Origin: Streptomyces xiaopingdaonensis
Lineage (GTDB): Bacteria > Actinomycetota > Actinomycetes > Streptomycetales > Streptomycetaceae
Length of the DNA stretch: 57,978 nucleotides
NCBI RefSeq assembly: GCF_000262345.1
Contig: NZ_AJTQ01000248.1
Span: 1 to 57,978 of the forward strand
Reading direction: 5' to 3'
Shown here one piece after another: positions 17,066-25,570 of the stretch. A program made the position numbers and the translations under genes. The notes beneath the pieces were generated by a model, which made no database searches, was not told where the DNA came from, and saw only the letters and a list, made by a program, of their open reading frames with translations. Numbering within the stretch: position 1 is the first letter of the stretch; every line of letters begins with the position of its first letter.

Positions 17066-18523
17066 TCACTCCGCCGGCTCCGCGCTCTTCCGCACCCCGA
17101 ACCCGCGGGTGACGGGCGCGAGGAAGGCCAGCAGCGCGGAGAAGACGAGCCCCGTCCAGGAGAAGACCGCCCACGGCAGGAAGTCGAAGTTCGCCACGCC
17201 GAGCGTCGACGCGAAGAAGGCACCGGATACGGTCCACGGCATCAGGACCTCGGTGATGGTGATCGAGTCCTCCATGCTCCGCGACAGGTTGACCGGGTGG
17301 AGCCCGCGCTTCTTGTACGCCTTGCCGTAGAGGTCGTTGATGAGGAAGTAGGTGACCAGCGCGTTCGAGGTGCTGTTGATGATCGCGAAACCGGAGAGCA
17401 GCGTCGTCAGCACCAGGCTGCCGGTCGAGCGCAGCCTGTCGATCAGCCCGCTGAGCAGGACGCGCAGCACGTTGGAGTTCTCCAGCGCCGCTGCGAAGAG
17501 GAACGCGCAGAAGACGAAGAACGCCGGCTCGTACATCGAGTGGAGCCCGCCGCGGTCGACCAGTTCGGTGACGGTCTCCGAGACGTCGCCGGGGAGCAGG
17601 TCGGTGGTGAAGCCGGAAACGGCGGCCGTGAACGCGTCACCGACGCTGAACCCCTGCACGAGCACCGCGAGCACGACGGCGGAGACCGAGGAGACGAGCA
17701 GGACGATCAGCGGCGGCTTGCGCAGGACGGAGCCGACGAGGACGACGGCCGGCGGGATCAGCAACACCGGGTTGAGCGTGAAGAGTTGCTGCACCTCCGC
17801 GATGGTCCCGTCGATGACGCCGAGGTCGACGGAGCTCGCGTCGAGGGAGCGCCCCGCGATCAGGAAGACGACGAGCGCCACGATCGACGACGGCACGGCC
17901 GTGTAGAGCATGTGCCGGATGTGCTCGTAGATGTTGGCACCGACCGCCAGGGCGCTCATGTTGGTGGTGTCGGAGAGCGGCGAGAGCTTGTCGCCGAAGT
18001 AGGCCCCCGAGACGACGGCGCCCGCGGTGATCGCGAGCGAGACGTCCATCGTCGAGGCGACGCCGATCAGCGCGACGCCGATGGTTCCGGCGGCGCCCCA
18101 CGACGTCCCGGTGAAGGTCGACACGATGGCGGTGACGACGAAGGAGAGGACGTACAGGTAGGAAGGGTTGATGAGTTCGAGCCCGTAGTCGACCATCAGC
18201 GGGATCGTGCCCGCGGCCATCCAGGTGCCGATCAGCATCCCGATGCTCAGCAGGATGAGGATGCCGGGAAGGGCCCGCTTGATCTTCTCGCCCATGTCCG
18301 TGAGGACCTGGTCGAGGCCGACGCCGTAGCAGGCGCCGAAGATCATGAAGACGACGGCCGAGCATATGAGCATGAGCTCGGCGGGGAACTCCAGCACCCC
18401 GATGCCGCCCGCGAGGATCGCGACGACGACCACCACCGGGATGAGCGCGACGGCGGGCCTCGGTTCGGGGACGGTGCGTCCCTCGGCCTCCTCGGTGGAC
18501 GTCGTGTCCTGTCGGAACTTCAT
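17066..18523 (-). CDS. nhaC: NhaC family Na+/H+ antiporter
   Basis: This 485-aa polytopic membrane protein has about 11-12 hydrophobic segments, with family features FTGTSWGAAGTIGVAL, GAYFGDKLSPLSDTTNMSA and SNALVTYFLINDLYG. NhaC proteins exchange sodium for protons, and some relatives exchange organic solutes such as malate and lactate. It starts 24 bases downstream of the PLP-enzyme gene on the same strand, so the two likely form an operon under the same FadR-type regulator. That context suggests an organic substrate or product of the PLP enzyme, or pH/sodium coupling, but this is inference. Confidence 0.9.
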   Translation of the reverse strand: MKFRQDTTSTEEAEGRTVPEPRPAVALIPVVVVVAILAGGIGVLEFPAELMLICSAVVFMIFGACYGVGLDQVLTDMGEKIKRALPGILILLSIGMLIGTWMAAGTIPLMVDYGLELINPSYLYVLSFVVTAIVSTFTGTSWGAAGTIGVALIGVASTMDVSLAITAGAVVSGAYFGDKLSPLSDTTNMSALAVGANIYEHIRHMLYTAVPSSIVALVVFLIAGRSLDASSVDLGVIDGTIAEVQQLFTLNPVLLIPPAVVLVGSVLRKPPLIVLLVSSVSAVVLAVLVQGFSVGDAFTAAVSGFTTDLLPGDVSETVTELVDRGGLHSMYEPAFFVFCAFLFAAALENSNVLRVLLSGLIDRLRSTGSLVLTTLLSGFAIINSTSNALVTYFLINDLYGKAYKKRGLHPVNLSRSMEDSITITEVLMPWTVSGAFFASTLGVANFDFLPWAVFSWTGLVFSALLAFLAPVTRGFGVRKSAEPAE

Positions 18524-18547
18524 CGTTTCCTCTCGGGCAAGGTGTGG

Positions 18548-19708
18548 TCAGGGAGCCGTGCTGCGGCTGAGTGCCTCGAAGGCCCCGTCGAGGTCGTCGA
18601 GTTGGCTCTGCACGTCCTCCAACCCGACGGAGAGCCGAATGAGGCCGGGACCGGCCGGGTCGTCCCAGGGGCGCACGGGGGAGGTCACGAGGCTTTCGTA
18701 ACCGCCCCAGCTCACGCCGATCCGGAAGACCTCGAGCGCGTCGACGAACCGGGAGACGCGGGCGAAGGTGCCCTCGCGCAGCTCGAAGCTGAGGAGCCCG
18801 GAGAGGCCGCTGAACTGGGAGCTGATCACGTCGGCCGCCGGACCGTGGTCGGCGTGCGGATGGTGGACGGCGTCGACCTCGGGGTGCGCGAGCAGGTGGT
18901 CGACGACGGCGAGCGCGTTGCGCTGGTGCTGCTCCATGCGCACCGGCAAGGTCCGCAGCCCGCGGAGCACGAGCGCGGCCTCCATGGCGGACATGGCCGC
19001 GCCGAAGAGCTGGTGCCCCCGGTAGAAGATCTCCCGGATCGTCTCCGAGGAGCCGACCACCGCACCGCCGACCACGTCGCTGTGGCCGCCGATGTACTTG
19101 GTCAGCGAGTGGACGACGAGGTCCACGCCGGCCGTCAGGGGCTTCTGGAAGAGCGGCGTCGACCAGGTGTTGTCCATGACCGTGCGGACGCCGCGGCGTC
19201 GGGCGATCGCGGTCAGGGCACGAAGGTCGAGGACCTTCATCAGCATGGTGCCCGGGCTCTCGACGTAGATGAGCGCTGTGTTGTCCCGGATGTGCTCCTC
19301 GACGTCCGCGTCCGGCGCGGTCAGGACCGTGTGCTCGACCCCGAATCGCTCCAGGTGCTCCGCCAGTTCGAGCGTCGGTCCGTAGACGGTGTTGACGAAG
19401 AGCACGTGGTCGCCGCTGCGGAGCAGGCCGCCGAGGACCGCGCCGATCGCCCCCATCCCCGAGGCGAAGCACTTCGCGGCCTCGCCGCGCTCCAGCAGCG
19501 CGAGGCGCTCCTCGAGGAAGGCGACCGTGGGGTTGGTCCCCCTGCTGTAGACGAAGTTCTCGTGCTCGGCTGCCTGTTGGCGGACGAACTCCTCGAAGGA
19601 CGCCTTGGCGAAGAGACTGGTCTGGTAGATCGGGGGCGCCACGGCGCCGGGCCCGGCCCCCGGACCGTCCCACGCGTCCGTACAGATCTGCCGGTCGGTG
19701 CTGTTCAC
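18548..19708 (-). CDS. Trans-sulfuration (Cys/Met metabolism) PLP-dependent enzyme
   Basis: This 386-aa fold-type I PLP enzyme is of the cystathionine gamma-synthase / methionine gamma-lyase family. Visible features are YSRGTNPT (substrate/PLP loop), FASGMGAIGA, the MDNTWSTPLFQKPL block carrying the PLP-binding aspartate, and the Schiff-base lysine K204 in SLTKYIGGHSD. The reaction (cystathionine beta- or gamma-lyase, methionine gamma-lyase) cannot be fixed from the motifs. The start is the GTG at 19708 with GGAAGG upstream. It is the first gene of a pair with nhaC, divergent from a FadR-type regulator. A 21-bp palindrome lies in its promoter region, so repression by that regulator and release by an amino- or keto-acid ligand is likely. 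Confidence 0.88.
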   Translation of the reverse strand: MNSTDRQICTDAWDGPGAGPGAVAPPIYQTSLFAKASFEEFVRQQAAEHENFVYSRGTNPTVAFLEERLALLERGEAAKCFASGMGAIGAVLGGLLRSGDHVLFVNTVYGPTLELAEHLERFGVEHTVLTAPDADVEEHIRDNTALIYVESPGTMLMKVLDLRALTAIARRRGVRTVMDNTWSTPLFQKPLTAGVDLVVHSLTKYIGGHSDVVGGAVVGSSETIREIFYRGHQLFGAAMSAMEAALVLRGLRTLPVRMEQHQRNALAVVDHLLAHPEVDAVHHPHADHGPAADVISSQFSGLSGLLSFELREGTFARVSRFVDALEVFRIGVSWGGYESLVTSPVRPWDDPAGPGLIRLSVGLEDVQSQLDDLDGAFEALSRSTAP

Positions 19709-19773
19709 CTGGCGCCTTCCCTTGCCCTCGCGTGCGTCGGCGGCGGCGTCTTCCTGTGCGCCGCCGATCGGAC

Positions 19774-19805
19774 GTAGCCTGTAATACAAGCTACTAAGTG
19801 GTCAA
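19774..19805 (-). promoter_or_regulatory. Palindromic operator and promoter between the PLP-enzyme and FadR-type genes
   Basis: Positions 19774-19794 form a 21-bp near-perfect palindrome of the form GTAGC-n-TGTA-n-TACA-n-GCTAC. Only the centre and one base per side break symmetry. On the minus strand TTGACC at 19805-19800 is a good -35 hexamer, and the palindrome covers the expected -10 area. The TGTA/TACA core fits GntR/FadR-type regulators. It is most likely the operator of the adjacent regulator. Confidence 0.7.
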
Positions 19806-19950
19806 GAGTTCTCAGAAAGCGAGAAGCATCGGGCGCGTGCCGGACACCGCCGGCCGCTCAGTAAGCTCGCGCGGGGACGGCCGATTCGACGGAGGGGCGG
19901 ACGCGTTGGGAGAGACGACGGAGGGGGGCTCGTCGGAGCGGCGCGGCACC

Positions 19951-20679
19951 ATGCGCGCCCAGCCGCGGTCGCTCACCGCCCAGGTCGTCGAGTTCATCGA
20001 GGAGCTGTGCGTCGGACCCGGCGTCACGCCGGGCGATCAACTGCCCCCGGAGGGCGAGTTGGCGGCGCGGTTCGGCGTCAGCCGGGTCGTGCTCAGGGAG
20101 GCGATGAAGGCCCTCGAGGCACGCGGGCTCGTCCAGCGCCGGCAGGGCAAACCGGCCGTCGTCGCCTCGCCGAACGCGCTCCCCGTGGAGAAGTTCGTCG
20201 CCCTCGCGGTGCTGCGGGACAAGCGCGCGCTCATGGAGTTCACCGAGATCCGCAAGGCGCTCGAGGTGCACGGCGCGCGGCTCGCCGCGCAGCGCATAGC
20301 GGGCCCGGAGGAGCCGGAGACCCGCGCGCACATCGCCAGGGCCAGAGAGGCGATCGCCGAACAGCGCGCCGCCCCGCTCGACATGCCCACCCGCATACGC
20401 ACCGACGTCGCCTTCCACCGGGCACTCGTGGCGGCTGCGGGCAACACGAGCCTGACGCAGATCCTCGACGCCCTGGAGCACTCGCTCGCCGAGAGCCGCG
20501 AGGAGAGCCACCGGCGCTACCTCGCCACCGGCGCCGACCCCGCCGGGTCGGCCACCGAGCACGAAGAACTCCTCGACGCCGTCCTCACGGGCGACCCTGC
20601 GTGCGCGGTCGCGGCGATGGAGGACCACCTCCAGGTCACCCTCCGGGAGATAGAGACGCGTCCGGAGGAAGCGGGCTGA
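19951..20679 (+). CDS. FadR-subfamily GntR transcriptional regulator
   Basis: This 242-aa protein has an N-terminal winged helix (GDQLPPEGELAARFGVSRVVLREAMKALE-type signature, about residues 30-60, followed by GLVQRRQGKPAVV). The C-terminal FCD ligand domain has TEIRKALEVHGARLAA, DVAFHRALVAAAGN and EHEELLDAVLTGD. FCD domains bind small organic acids and often a metal via Asp/His residues. It diverges from the PLP-enzyme/nhaC operon, and the palindrome between them is its likely operator. I use the ATG at 19951, which gives the standard family length; a TTG at 19906 is possible. Confidence 0.85.
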   Translation: MRAQPRSLTAQVVEFIEELCVGPGVTPGDQLPPEGELAARFGVSRVVLREAMKALEARGLVQRRQGKPAVVASPNALPVEKFVALAVLRDKRALMEFTEIRKALEVHGARLAAQRIAGPEEPETRAHIARAREAIAEQRAAPLDMPTRIRTDVAFHRALVAAAGNTSLTQILDALEHSLAESREESHRRYLATGADPAGSATEHEELLDAVLTGDPACAVAAMEDHLQVTLREIETRPEEAG

Positions 20680-20689
20680 GCCGTCGCCC

Positions 20690-20724
20690 CGACGCCCCTC
20701 CGTGTCCGGGGCTTCAGGGCGTCG
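20690..20724. terminator. Hairpin between convergent genes
   Basis: CGACGCCC at 20690-20697 can pair with GGGCGTCG at 20717-20724, an 8-bp stem at the junction of two convergent genes, overlapping the last codons of the minus-strand one. There is no clear T-tract, so it is a modest terminator candidate. Confidence 0.45.
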
Positions 20725-21407
20725 TGATCCCGGCCAGGACAGCCGCACCGGCCTCACGGTCGCCGGTCCACTGGAAGACCTCGTGTGCGCGCGGCACTCG
20801 GCCCCACAGCAGGAGCAGGAGGTGTCCCACCGGTCCGGAGAGCGTCGCAACGGGAGCGCCAGGACCGTAGGTCCAGGAGGCGTGGAGGTCGGTGGCCCGG
20901 AGTCGCAGTGCGCTGCCGGGCGGGTGCGCTCGACCGCGTGCGACCTGCCGGGGTGCCATCGTGTCGAGGACCTCGGCCACGCCCTCGCCCGCGAGTTCGG
21001 GGTCGAGCACCGGCGCCCTCCCCAGGGCGTGCTCGGCGTCCCACCGGTGGACGAGCGTCTCCAGAGCGCGGCGCCGCTGCCGGAAGCCCACGGTGTGGGG
21101 CGGATGGAACGTCCAGGCGCTCGTGGCCGGGTCGGCGCGGAGCGCCGTGAGCAACGTCGTCGAGGTCTCCTCGAACCACCGGAGCAGCTCCGCCCGCTCC
21201 GGGGGGAGCCCGAACTTTCCTGTGCCGGCCGTGCTGTTCGGTCACGGCCGCCGCGGCCCAGAGGTTCTCACTGCCCAGGTGCGCGGCGAGATCGCGCAGC
21301 GTCCACTCGCCGCAGTGCACCACCGGGGCGGAGAGGTCGCCGTCGAGGCACGCGCGGAACCTGACGAGTTCGGCGCGGAGATGGCCGAGGAGAGACGCCG
21401 CTTCCAT
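20714..21407 (-). pseudogene. Frameshifted maleylpyruvate isomerase/DinB-type (mycothiol-dependent) protein
   Basis: The product is split between two frames. The 5' part (from ATG 21407) reads LLGHLRAELVRFRACLDGDL, GEWTLRDLAAHLGSENLWAA, the N-terminal four-helix bundle of mycothiol-dependent maleylpyruvate isomerase-type proteins. Near 21215-21235 the frame must change to continue with FGLPPERAELLRWFEETSTT, TALRADPATSAWTF and RRRALETLVHRWDAE, then the C-terminal domain. One base lost or gained around GCACAGGAAAGTTC explains it. It is either a recent pseudogene or a sequencing error. If intact it would be a cytoplasmic protein of about 230 aa. Confidence 0.82.
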
Positions 21408-21452
21408 GACCGGTGAACATAGCCCACGGACGCGGCACCGTCACCGGCAGCG

Positions 21453-23987
21453 TCAGAGCTTCTCCACGGGCGCGTACCGCAGCAGCAGCCGCTTCGGCTT
21501 CTCCCCGCCGAAGTCGACGCTCGCCTCCGCCTTGTCACCGCTTCCCTTGACTCCGACGACGGTACCGAGCCCGAAGCTGTCGTGCGTGACCCGATCCCCC
21601 ACGGCGAGCGAGACGACGGGGCGGTCCTGCGTCCGCCGCGTCGCGAAGCCGGAGGGGCCGCGCCGGGACGACGCGGCGGCCGAGGAGGAGAGCGAGGCGC
21701 CCGCGGACGAGATCGGCGCCGCCGCACCGGCTGCCGCTCCCGTCCGCTTCCACTCGACGTACTCGTCGGGGATCTCTTCGAGGAAGCGCGAGGGCGGGTT
21801 GTAGGACGGCTGGCCCCACACGCTGCGCAGGGTGGCGCGGGTCAGGTGGAGCCGCTCGCGGGCGCGGGTGATGCCGACGTAGGCGAGACGGCGCTCCTCC
21901 TCCAGCTCCTTGGTGTCGCCGAGCGCCCGCATGTGCGGGAAGACGCCGTCCTCCATGCCGGTGAGGAAGACGACGGGGAACTCCAGGCCCTTGGCGGTGT
22001 GCAGTGTCATGAGTGTGACCACGCCCTGCTCCGCGCCCTCCTCGTCCGGGATCTGGTCGGAGTCGGCGACGAGCGCGACCTGTTCGAGGAAGTCGGCGAG
22101 GGTGCCGGACTCCTCCTCGCCCCGCTCCTGCTCGAACTCGAGGGCGACGGCGGCGAGTTCCTGGAGGTTCTCGACCCGGGTCTCGTCCTGCGGATCGGTG
22201 GAGGACTGGAGTTCGGCGAGGTAGCCCGTCCGCTCCAGGACCGCCTCCAGGACGGTCGCCGGGCCCGCCCCCGACTCCACGATGTTCCGCAGCTCCTCCA
22301 TGAGCGCGTTGAACCGGCGGACGGCGTTCGCCGACCGCGCGGCCATGCCGTACGCCTCGTCGACGCGGACGAGTGCCTGCGGGAAGGTGACCCGCTCGCG
22401 CTGCGCGAGCGCGTCGATCATCGCCTCGGCGCGGTCGCCGATGCCGCGCTTGGGGACGTTGAGGATGCGGCGCAGCGGCACCGCGTCCTCCGGGTTGGCG
22501 AGGACGCGCAGGTACGCCAGGATGTCGCGGACCTCGCGGCGCTCGTAGAAGCGGACACCGCCGACGACCTTGTACGGGAGGCCCGTGCGGATGAAGACCT
22601 CTTCGAAGACACGGGACTGCGCGTTGGTGCGGTAGAAGACGGCGACGTCGCCCGGCTTCGCCTCGCCCGCGTCGGTGAGGCGGTCGATCTCGTCGGCGAC
22701 GAACTGCGCCTCGTCGTGCTCGGTGTCGGCGACGTAGCCGGTGATGGAGGAGCCCGAACCCGCCTGCGTCCAGAGGTTCTTGGGACGGCGGCCCTCGTTC
22801 CGCTCGATGACGGCGTTGGCCGCGTCGAGGATCGTCTGGGTGGAGCGGTAGTTCTGCTCCAGCAGGATCGTCGTGGCCTGCGGGTAGTCCTCCTCGAACT
22901 GGAGGATGTTGCGGATCGTGGCGCCGCGGAAGGCGTAGATCGACTGGTCCGCGTCGCCGACGACGCAGAGTTCGGCCTGCTCCGGGGCGTGCGGTTCTGC
23001 GGCGAGGCGCTCCTCCGTCCGGCCGGGGCCGACGAGTTCGCGCACGAGGGTGTACTGCGCGTGGTTGGTGTCCTGGTACTCGTCGACGAGGACGTGGCGG
23101 AAGCGGCGGCGGTAGTGCTCGGCGACGTCGGGGAACGCCTGGAGCAGGTGGACCGTCGTCATGATGATGTCGTCGAAGTCGAGCGCGTTGGCCTCGCGCA
23201 GGCGCGCCTGGTACATCGTGTACGCCTCGGAGAGGGACTTCTCGAAACCGCCCGCCTCGCCCGAGACCTGGGCCGCGTAGTCCTCCTCGTCGACGAGTTC
23301 GTTCTTGAGGTTGGAGACCTTGGCGCTGAAGGACTTCGGGGGGAAGCGCTTCGGGTCGAGTTCGAGGTCCTTGCAGACGAGCGCCATCAACCGCTTGGAG
23401 TCGGCGGCGTCGTAGATGGAGAAGGACGAGGTGAACCCGAGCTTCTTGCTCTCCCTCCGCAGGATGCGCACGCAGGCGCTGTGGAAGGTGGAGACCCACA
23501 TCGCCCCGGCACGCGGCCCGACGAGCTCCTCCACGCGCTCCTTCATCTCGCCCGCCGCCTTGTTGGTGAAGGTGATGGCGAGGATCTGCCCCGGGTGCAC
23601 CCCGCGGGCGCCGAGGAGGTGTGCGATGCGGTGCGTCAGGACGCGGGTCTTGCCCGAACCGGCCCCCGCGACGATGAGCAGCGGGCCGCCCGAGTGCACA
23701 ACCGCCGCGCGCTGCTGCTCGTTCATGCCCTCCAACAGGGCCGCCGGATCGATCGCGGGGCGGGCAGCGCCGTCGCGGTAGTGGGTCTCGCGGGCGGGAG
23801 CGGCGCCCGCGAAGGAGCCGGTGAAGAGGTCGTCGGGGATCTCCTCTTCGGGGTGCTCGACGCCGTACGCCGGTTCAGGAGGCTCCTCCTCCGGTGCGGG
23901 CAGGCCGGCGCGCGCCGGGGAGGTGGCCGGGCCCGCCGCGGGCTCGGCGAGGCCGGCGAGGAAGCTGTCGTCGAAGAGGCTGCTCAT
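21453..23987 (-). CDS. pcrA: ATP-dependent DNA helicase PcrA/UvrD
   Basis: This 844-aa superfamily 1A helicase unwinds DNA 3'-5' during nucleotide excision repair and removes obstructing protein filaments. After an acidic, poorly conserved N-terminus it has the Q-region (MNEQQRAAV), Walker A GAGSGKT at residues 108-114, motif II DEYQDTN, motif III GDADQSIYAFRGA, motif IV LEQNYRST, and motifs V-VI (LMTLHTAKGLEFPVVFLTGM, EEERRLAYVGITRARERL). The C-terminus ends in the actinobacterial KVSGD/GVGDRVTHD-type Tudor-like domain (VGDRVTHDSFGLGTVVGVKG). A DNA-damage-type promoter sits immediately upstream, with a start point almost at the ATG. Confidence 0.96.
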   Translation of the reverse strand: MSSLFDDSFLAGLAEPAAGPATSPARAGLPAPEEEPPEPAYGVEHPEEEIPDDLFTGSFAGAAPARETHYRDGAARPAIDPAALLEGMNEQQRAAVVHSGGPLLIVAGAGSGKTRVLTHRIAHLLGARGVHPGQILAITFTNKAAGEMKERVEELVGPRAGAMWVSTFHSACVRILRRESKKLGFTSSFSIYDAADSKRLMALVCKDLELDPKRFPPKSFSAKVSNLKNELVDEEDYAAQVSGEAGGFEKSLSEAYTMYQARLREANALDFDDIIMTTVHLLQAFPDVAEHYRRRFRHVLVDEYQDTNHAQYTLVRELVGPGRTEERLAAEPHAPEQAELCVVGDADQSIYAFRGATIRNILQFEEDYPQATTILLEQNYRSTQTILDAANAVIERNEGRRPKNLWTQAGSGSSITGYVADTEHDEAQFVADEIDRLTDAGEAKPGDVAVFYRTNAQSRVFEEVFIRTGLPYKVVGGVRFYERREVRDILAYLRVLANPEDAVPLRRILNVPKRGIGDRAEAMIDALAQRERVTFPQALVRVDEAYGMAARSANAVRRFNALMEELRNIVESGAGPATVLEAVLERTGYLAELQSSTDPQDETRVENLQELAAVALEFEQERGEEESGTLADFLEQVALVADSDQIPDEEGAEQGVVTLMTLHTAKGLEFPVVFLTGMEDGVFPHMRALGDTKELEEERRLAYVGITRARERLHLTRATLRSVWGQPSYNPPSRFLEEIPDEYVEWKRTGAAAGAAAPISSAGASLSSSAAASSRRGPSGFATRRTQDRPVVSLAVGDRVTHDSFGLGTVVGVKGSGDKAEASVDFGGEKPKRLLLRYAPVEKL

Positions 23988-23996
23988 CGTCGACCG

Positions 23997-24019
23997 AGTC
24001 TAGGACGCTCCGCCGACAA
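23997..24019 (-). promoter_or_regulatory. PafBC-type DNA-damage promoter for pcrA
   Basis: On the minus strand TTGTCGGCG (24019-24011), eight bases, then TAGACT (24002-23997). Against the mycobacterial RecA-independent consensus TTGTCRGTG-N8-TAnnnT only one base differs. The -10 box is nine bases from the ATG at 23987, so the transcript would be nearly leaderless. A second, better match drives the SWIM gene at 7277. Confidence 0.65.
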
Positions 24020-24077
24020 CGCAGTACGCGATCACGAGCCGATTACGGAGGGATAGCGGACGAATCGCACACCAGCC

Positions 24078-24107
24078 TTCACAGGGGCACCACAGAGTGG
24101 CTACGGT
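24078..24107 (+). promoter_or_regulatory. Promoter of the riboswitch-NlpC/P60 transcript
   Basis: TTCACA at 24078-24083 and TACGGT at 24102-24107 are 18 bases apart, giving a start near 24114 and a leader of roughly 214 bases, long enough to hold the riboswitch that follows. Confidence 0.5.
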
Positions 24108-24149
24108 GCCCTGTCAGGCAGCCCGCATCGTCTGCCGACGAAAGCGTCG

Positions 24150-24306
24150 GCACGGGCCGCCTCCGCCGAGTCCGGTCCCATCGGAACCGGGGACCCGCAC
24201 GCACCACCAGGGGTGAATCGGAGCCACGCACGCGCCAGTTGGGCACACGGCAGGATCCGTAGGGCGCCTTTCCGGCCCGAACCCGACAGCTAACCCGGTA
24301 GGCGGT
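24150..24306 (+). promoter_or_regulatory. ydaO/yuaA-type cyclic di-AMP riboswitch
   Basis: The leader carries the conserved blocks of the ydaO riboswitch as seen ahead of Streptomyces cell-wall hydrolases: GGTCCCATCGGAACCGGGGA near 24174, AGGGGTGAATCGG at about 24209, TAGGG at about 24260, and the 3' core CCGAACCCGACAGCTAACC followed by GGTAGGCGG at 24297-24305. The outer stem probably pairs CCGCC near 24158 with GGCGG at the 3' end. c-di-AMP binding usually turns the downstream gene off, so the NlpC/P60 hydrolase would be made when c-di-AMP is low. The boundaries are approximate. Confidence 0.9.
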
Positions 24307-24327
24307 TCACGGAAGGAGTCGCCGGAG

Positions 24328-25491
24328 TTGGCGTCGCACCGCAAGCCGCGCACCCGAATACTCCAGTCTGCCACCGGCAGGCGCGGGGCCGTCGGTGTCA
24401 CCACCGCAGCGCTCGCCTCCGTCACGCTGCTCAGCCAGAGCGCGAGCGCTACGCCGTCGGACGACAGCGAGGAGAAGCCCTCGCTCGAAGAGGTCAAGAA
24501 GAAGGTCGACGGCCTCTACCAGCAGGCCGGCGCCGAGACACAGAAATACAACGCGGCCAAGGAGCGCAGCGAGCGGCAGCGCGAGAAGGTCGACGGACTC
24601 CTCGACCGGGTCGCCAAGCGCACCGACAAGCTCAACGACGCACGCCGCGTCCTCGGCAACTACGCGGCCGCCCAGTACCGCACGGGCGGCATGTCGGAGA
24701 CGGCCACGCTGCTGCTCACCAAGGACCCGCAGGGCTTTTTCAAGCAGTCGCACCTGATGGACCGGATGACCTCCCAGCAGAAGGACGCGGTCACCGAGTT
24801 CCAGCAGCGGCAGAAGTCGGCCAACACCCAGCGAGCCGAGGCCACCGAACAGCTCGAGTCGCTCGACACCGCGCAGCGCTCGCTCAAGGAACGCAAGCAG
24901 AACGTCCAGTCGAAGCTGAGCGAGGCCCGCGAGCTGCTCTCGGAGCTCACCGCGCAGGAGAAGGCGCGGCTCGCGCAGATCGAGAAGGAGAAGCGGGCCG
25001 AGGCGCAGCGCAAGGCGAAGGAGCGTGCCGAGGCGGAGCGCCGCAAGGCCGCACAGGAGCAGCAGAACGAGGGTTCGGGCGGCTCGGAGAGCGGCTCGGG
25101 CTCCTCGCAGGGCGACTCGGGCTCGTCCTCCGACGGCTACGCGGCGAAGGCGGAGAAGGTGCTCTCCTACGCCGAGCAGCAGTTGGGCAAGCCGTACGTC
25201 TGGGGCGCCACCGGCCCGAACTCCTACGACTGCTCGGGGCTGCCCCAGGAGGCCTGGAAGACCGCCGGCATCTCCCTCCCGCGCACCACCTACGACCAGG
25301 TCAAGGTCGGGACGCAGGTGGCGAAGTCGGAGATGCGGCCGGGCGACCTGATCTTCTTCTACGACGACGTCAGCCACGTCGGGATCTACGTCGGCGACGG
25401 CCGGATGATCCACGCGTCGAAGCCGGGCGACGACGTCAAGTACGAGGCGATCGACTACATGCCGTTCCACTCCGCGGTGCGCCCGGCCTGA
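24328..25491 (+). CDS. Secreted NlpC/P60 peptidoglycan hydrolase (c-di-AMP controlled)
   Basis: This 387-aa exported endopeptidase is of the RipA/NlpC-P60 type. It begins with TTG at 24328 (ASHRKPRTR), with GGAAGGAG nine bases upstream. A signal peptide (GVTTAALASVTLLSQSASA) is followed by a long coiled-coil (about residues 50-230), a Gly/Ser linker, and a catalytic domain with Cys in YDCSGL, His in DVSHVGIYVGDGRMIHAS and the GKPYVWG opening. It cleaves D-Glu-diaminopimelate bonds in stem peptides during growth or germination. The coiled-coil probably autoinhibits or docks to partners. The c-di-AMP riboswitch lies directly upstream. A paralogue follows at 26330. Confidence 0.93.
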   Translation: MASHRKPRTRILQSATGRRGAVGVTTAALASVTLLSQSASATPSDDSEEKPSLEEVKKKVDGLYQQAGAETQKYNAAKERSERQREKVDGLLDRVAKRTDKLNDARRVLGNYAAAQYRTGGMSETATLLLTKDPQGFFKQSHLMDRMTSQQKDAVTEFQQRQKSANTQRAEATEQLESLDTAQRSLKERKQNVQSKLSEARELLSELTAQEKARLAQIEKEKRAEAQRKAKERAEAERRKAAQEQQNEGSGGSESGSGSSQGDSGSSSDGYAAKAEKVLSYAEQQLGKPYVWGATGPNSYDCSGLPQEAWKTAGISLPRTTYDQVKVGTQVAKSEMRPGDLIFFYDDVSHVGIYVGDGRMIHASKPGDDVKYEAIDYMPFHSAVRPA

Positions 25492-25502
25492 CGCGCACGA
25501 CT

Positions 25503-25536
25503 GCGCCCGGCGTACGAAGCTCTGTACGCCGGGCGC
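25503..25536. terminator. Bidirectional terminator hairpin
   Basis: A perfect 13-bp stem, GCGCCCGGCGTAC (25503-25515) with its complement at 25524-25536 and an 8-base loop, lies between the convergent NlpC/P60 gene and the small membrane protein gene. It has no U-tract, as is common in Streptomyces. Confidence 0.8.
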
Positions 25537-25570
25537 CGGTTCGCCGTCCCGCGGGGCACGCTCGCGGGGG

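Noticed and set aside
14366..19777. Very long plus-strand frame of about 1800 codons
   Set aside because: It is a shadow of the M23, nhaC and PLP-enzyme genes in GC-rich DNA. Only a short internal piece (near 16775-16870) belongs to the MFS pseudogene.
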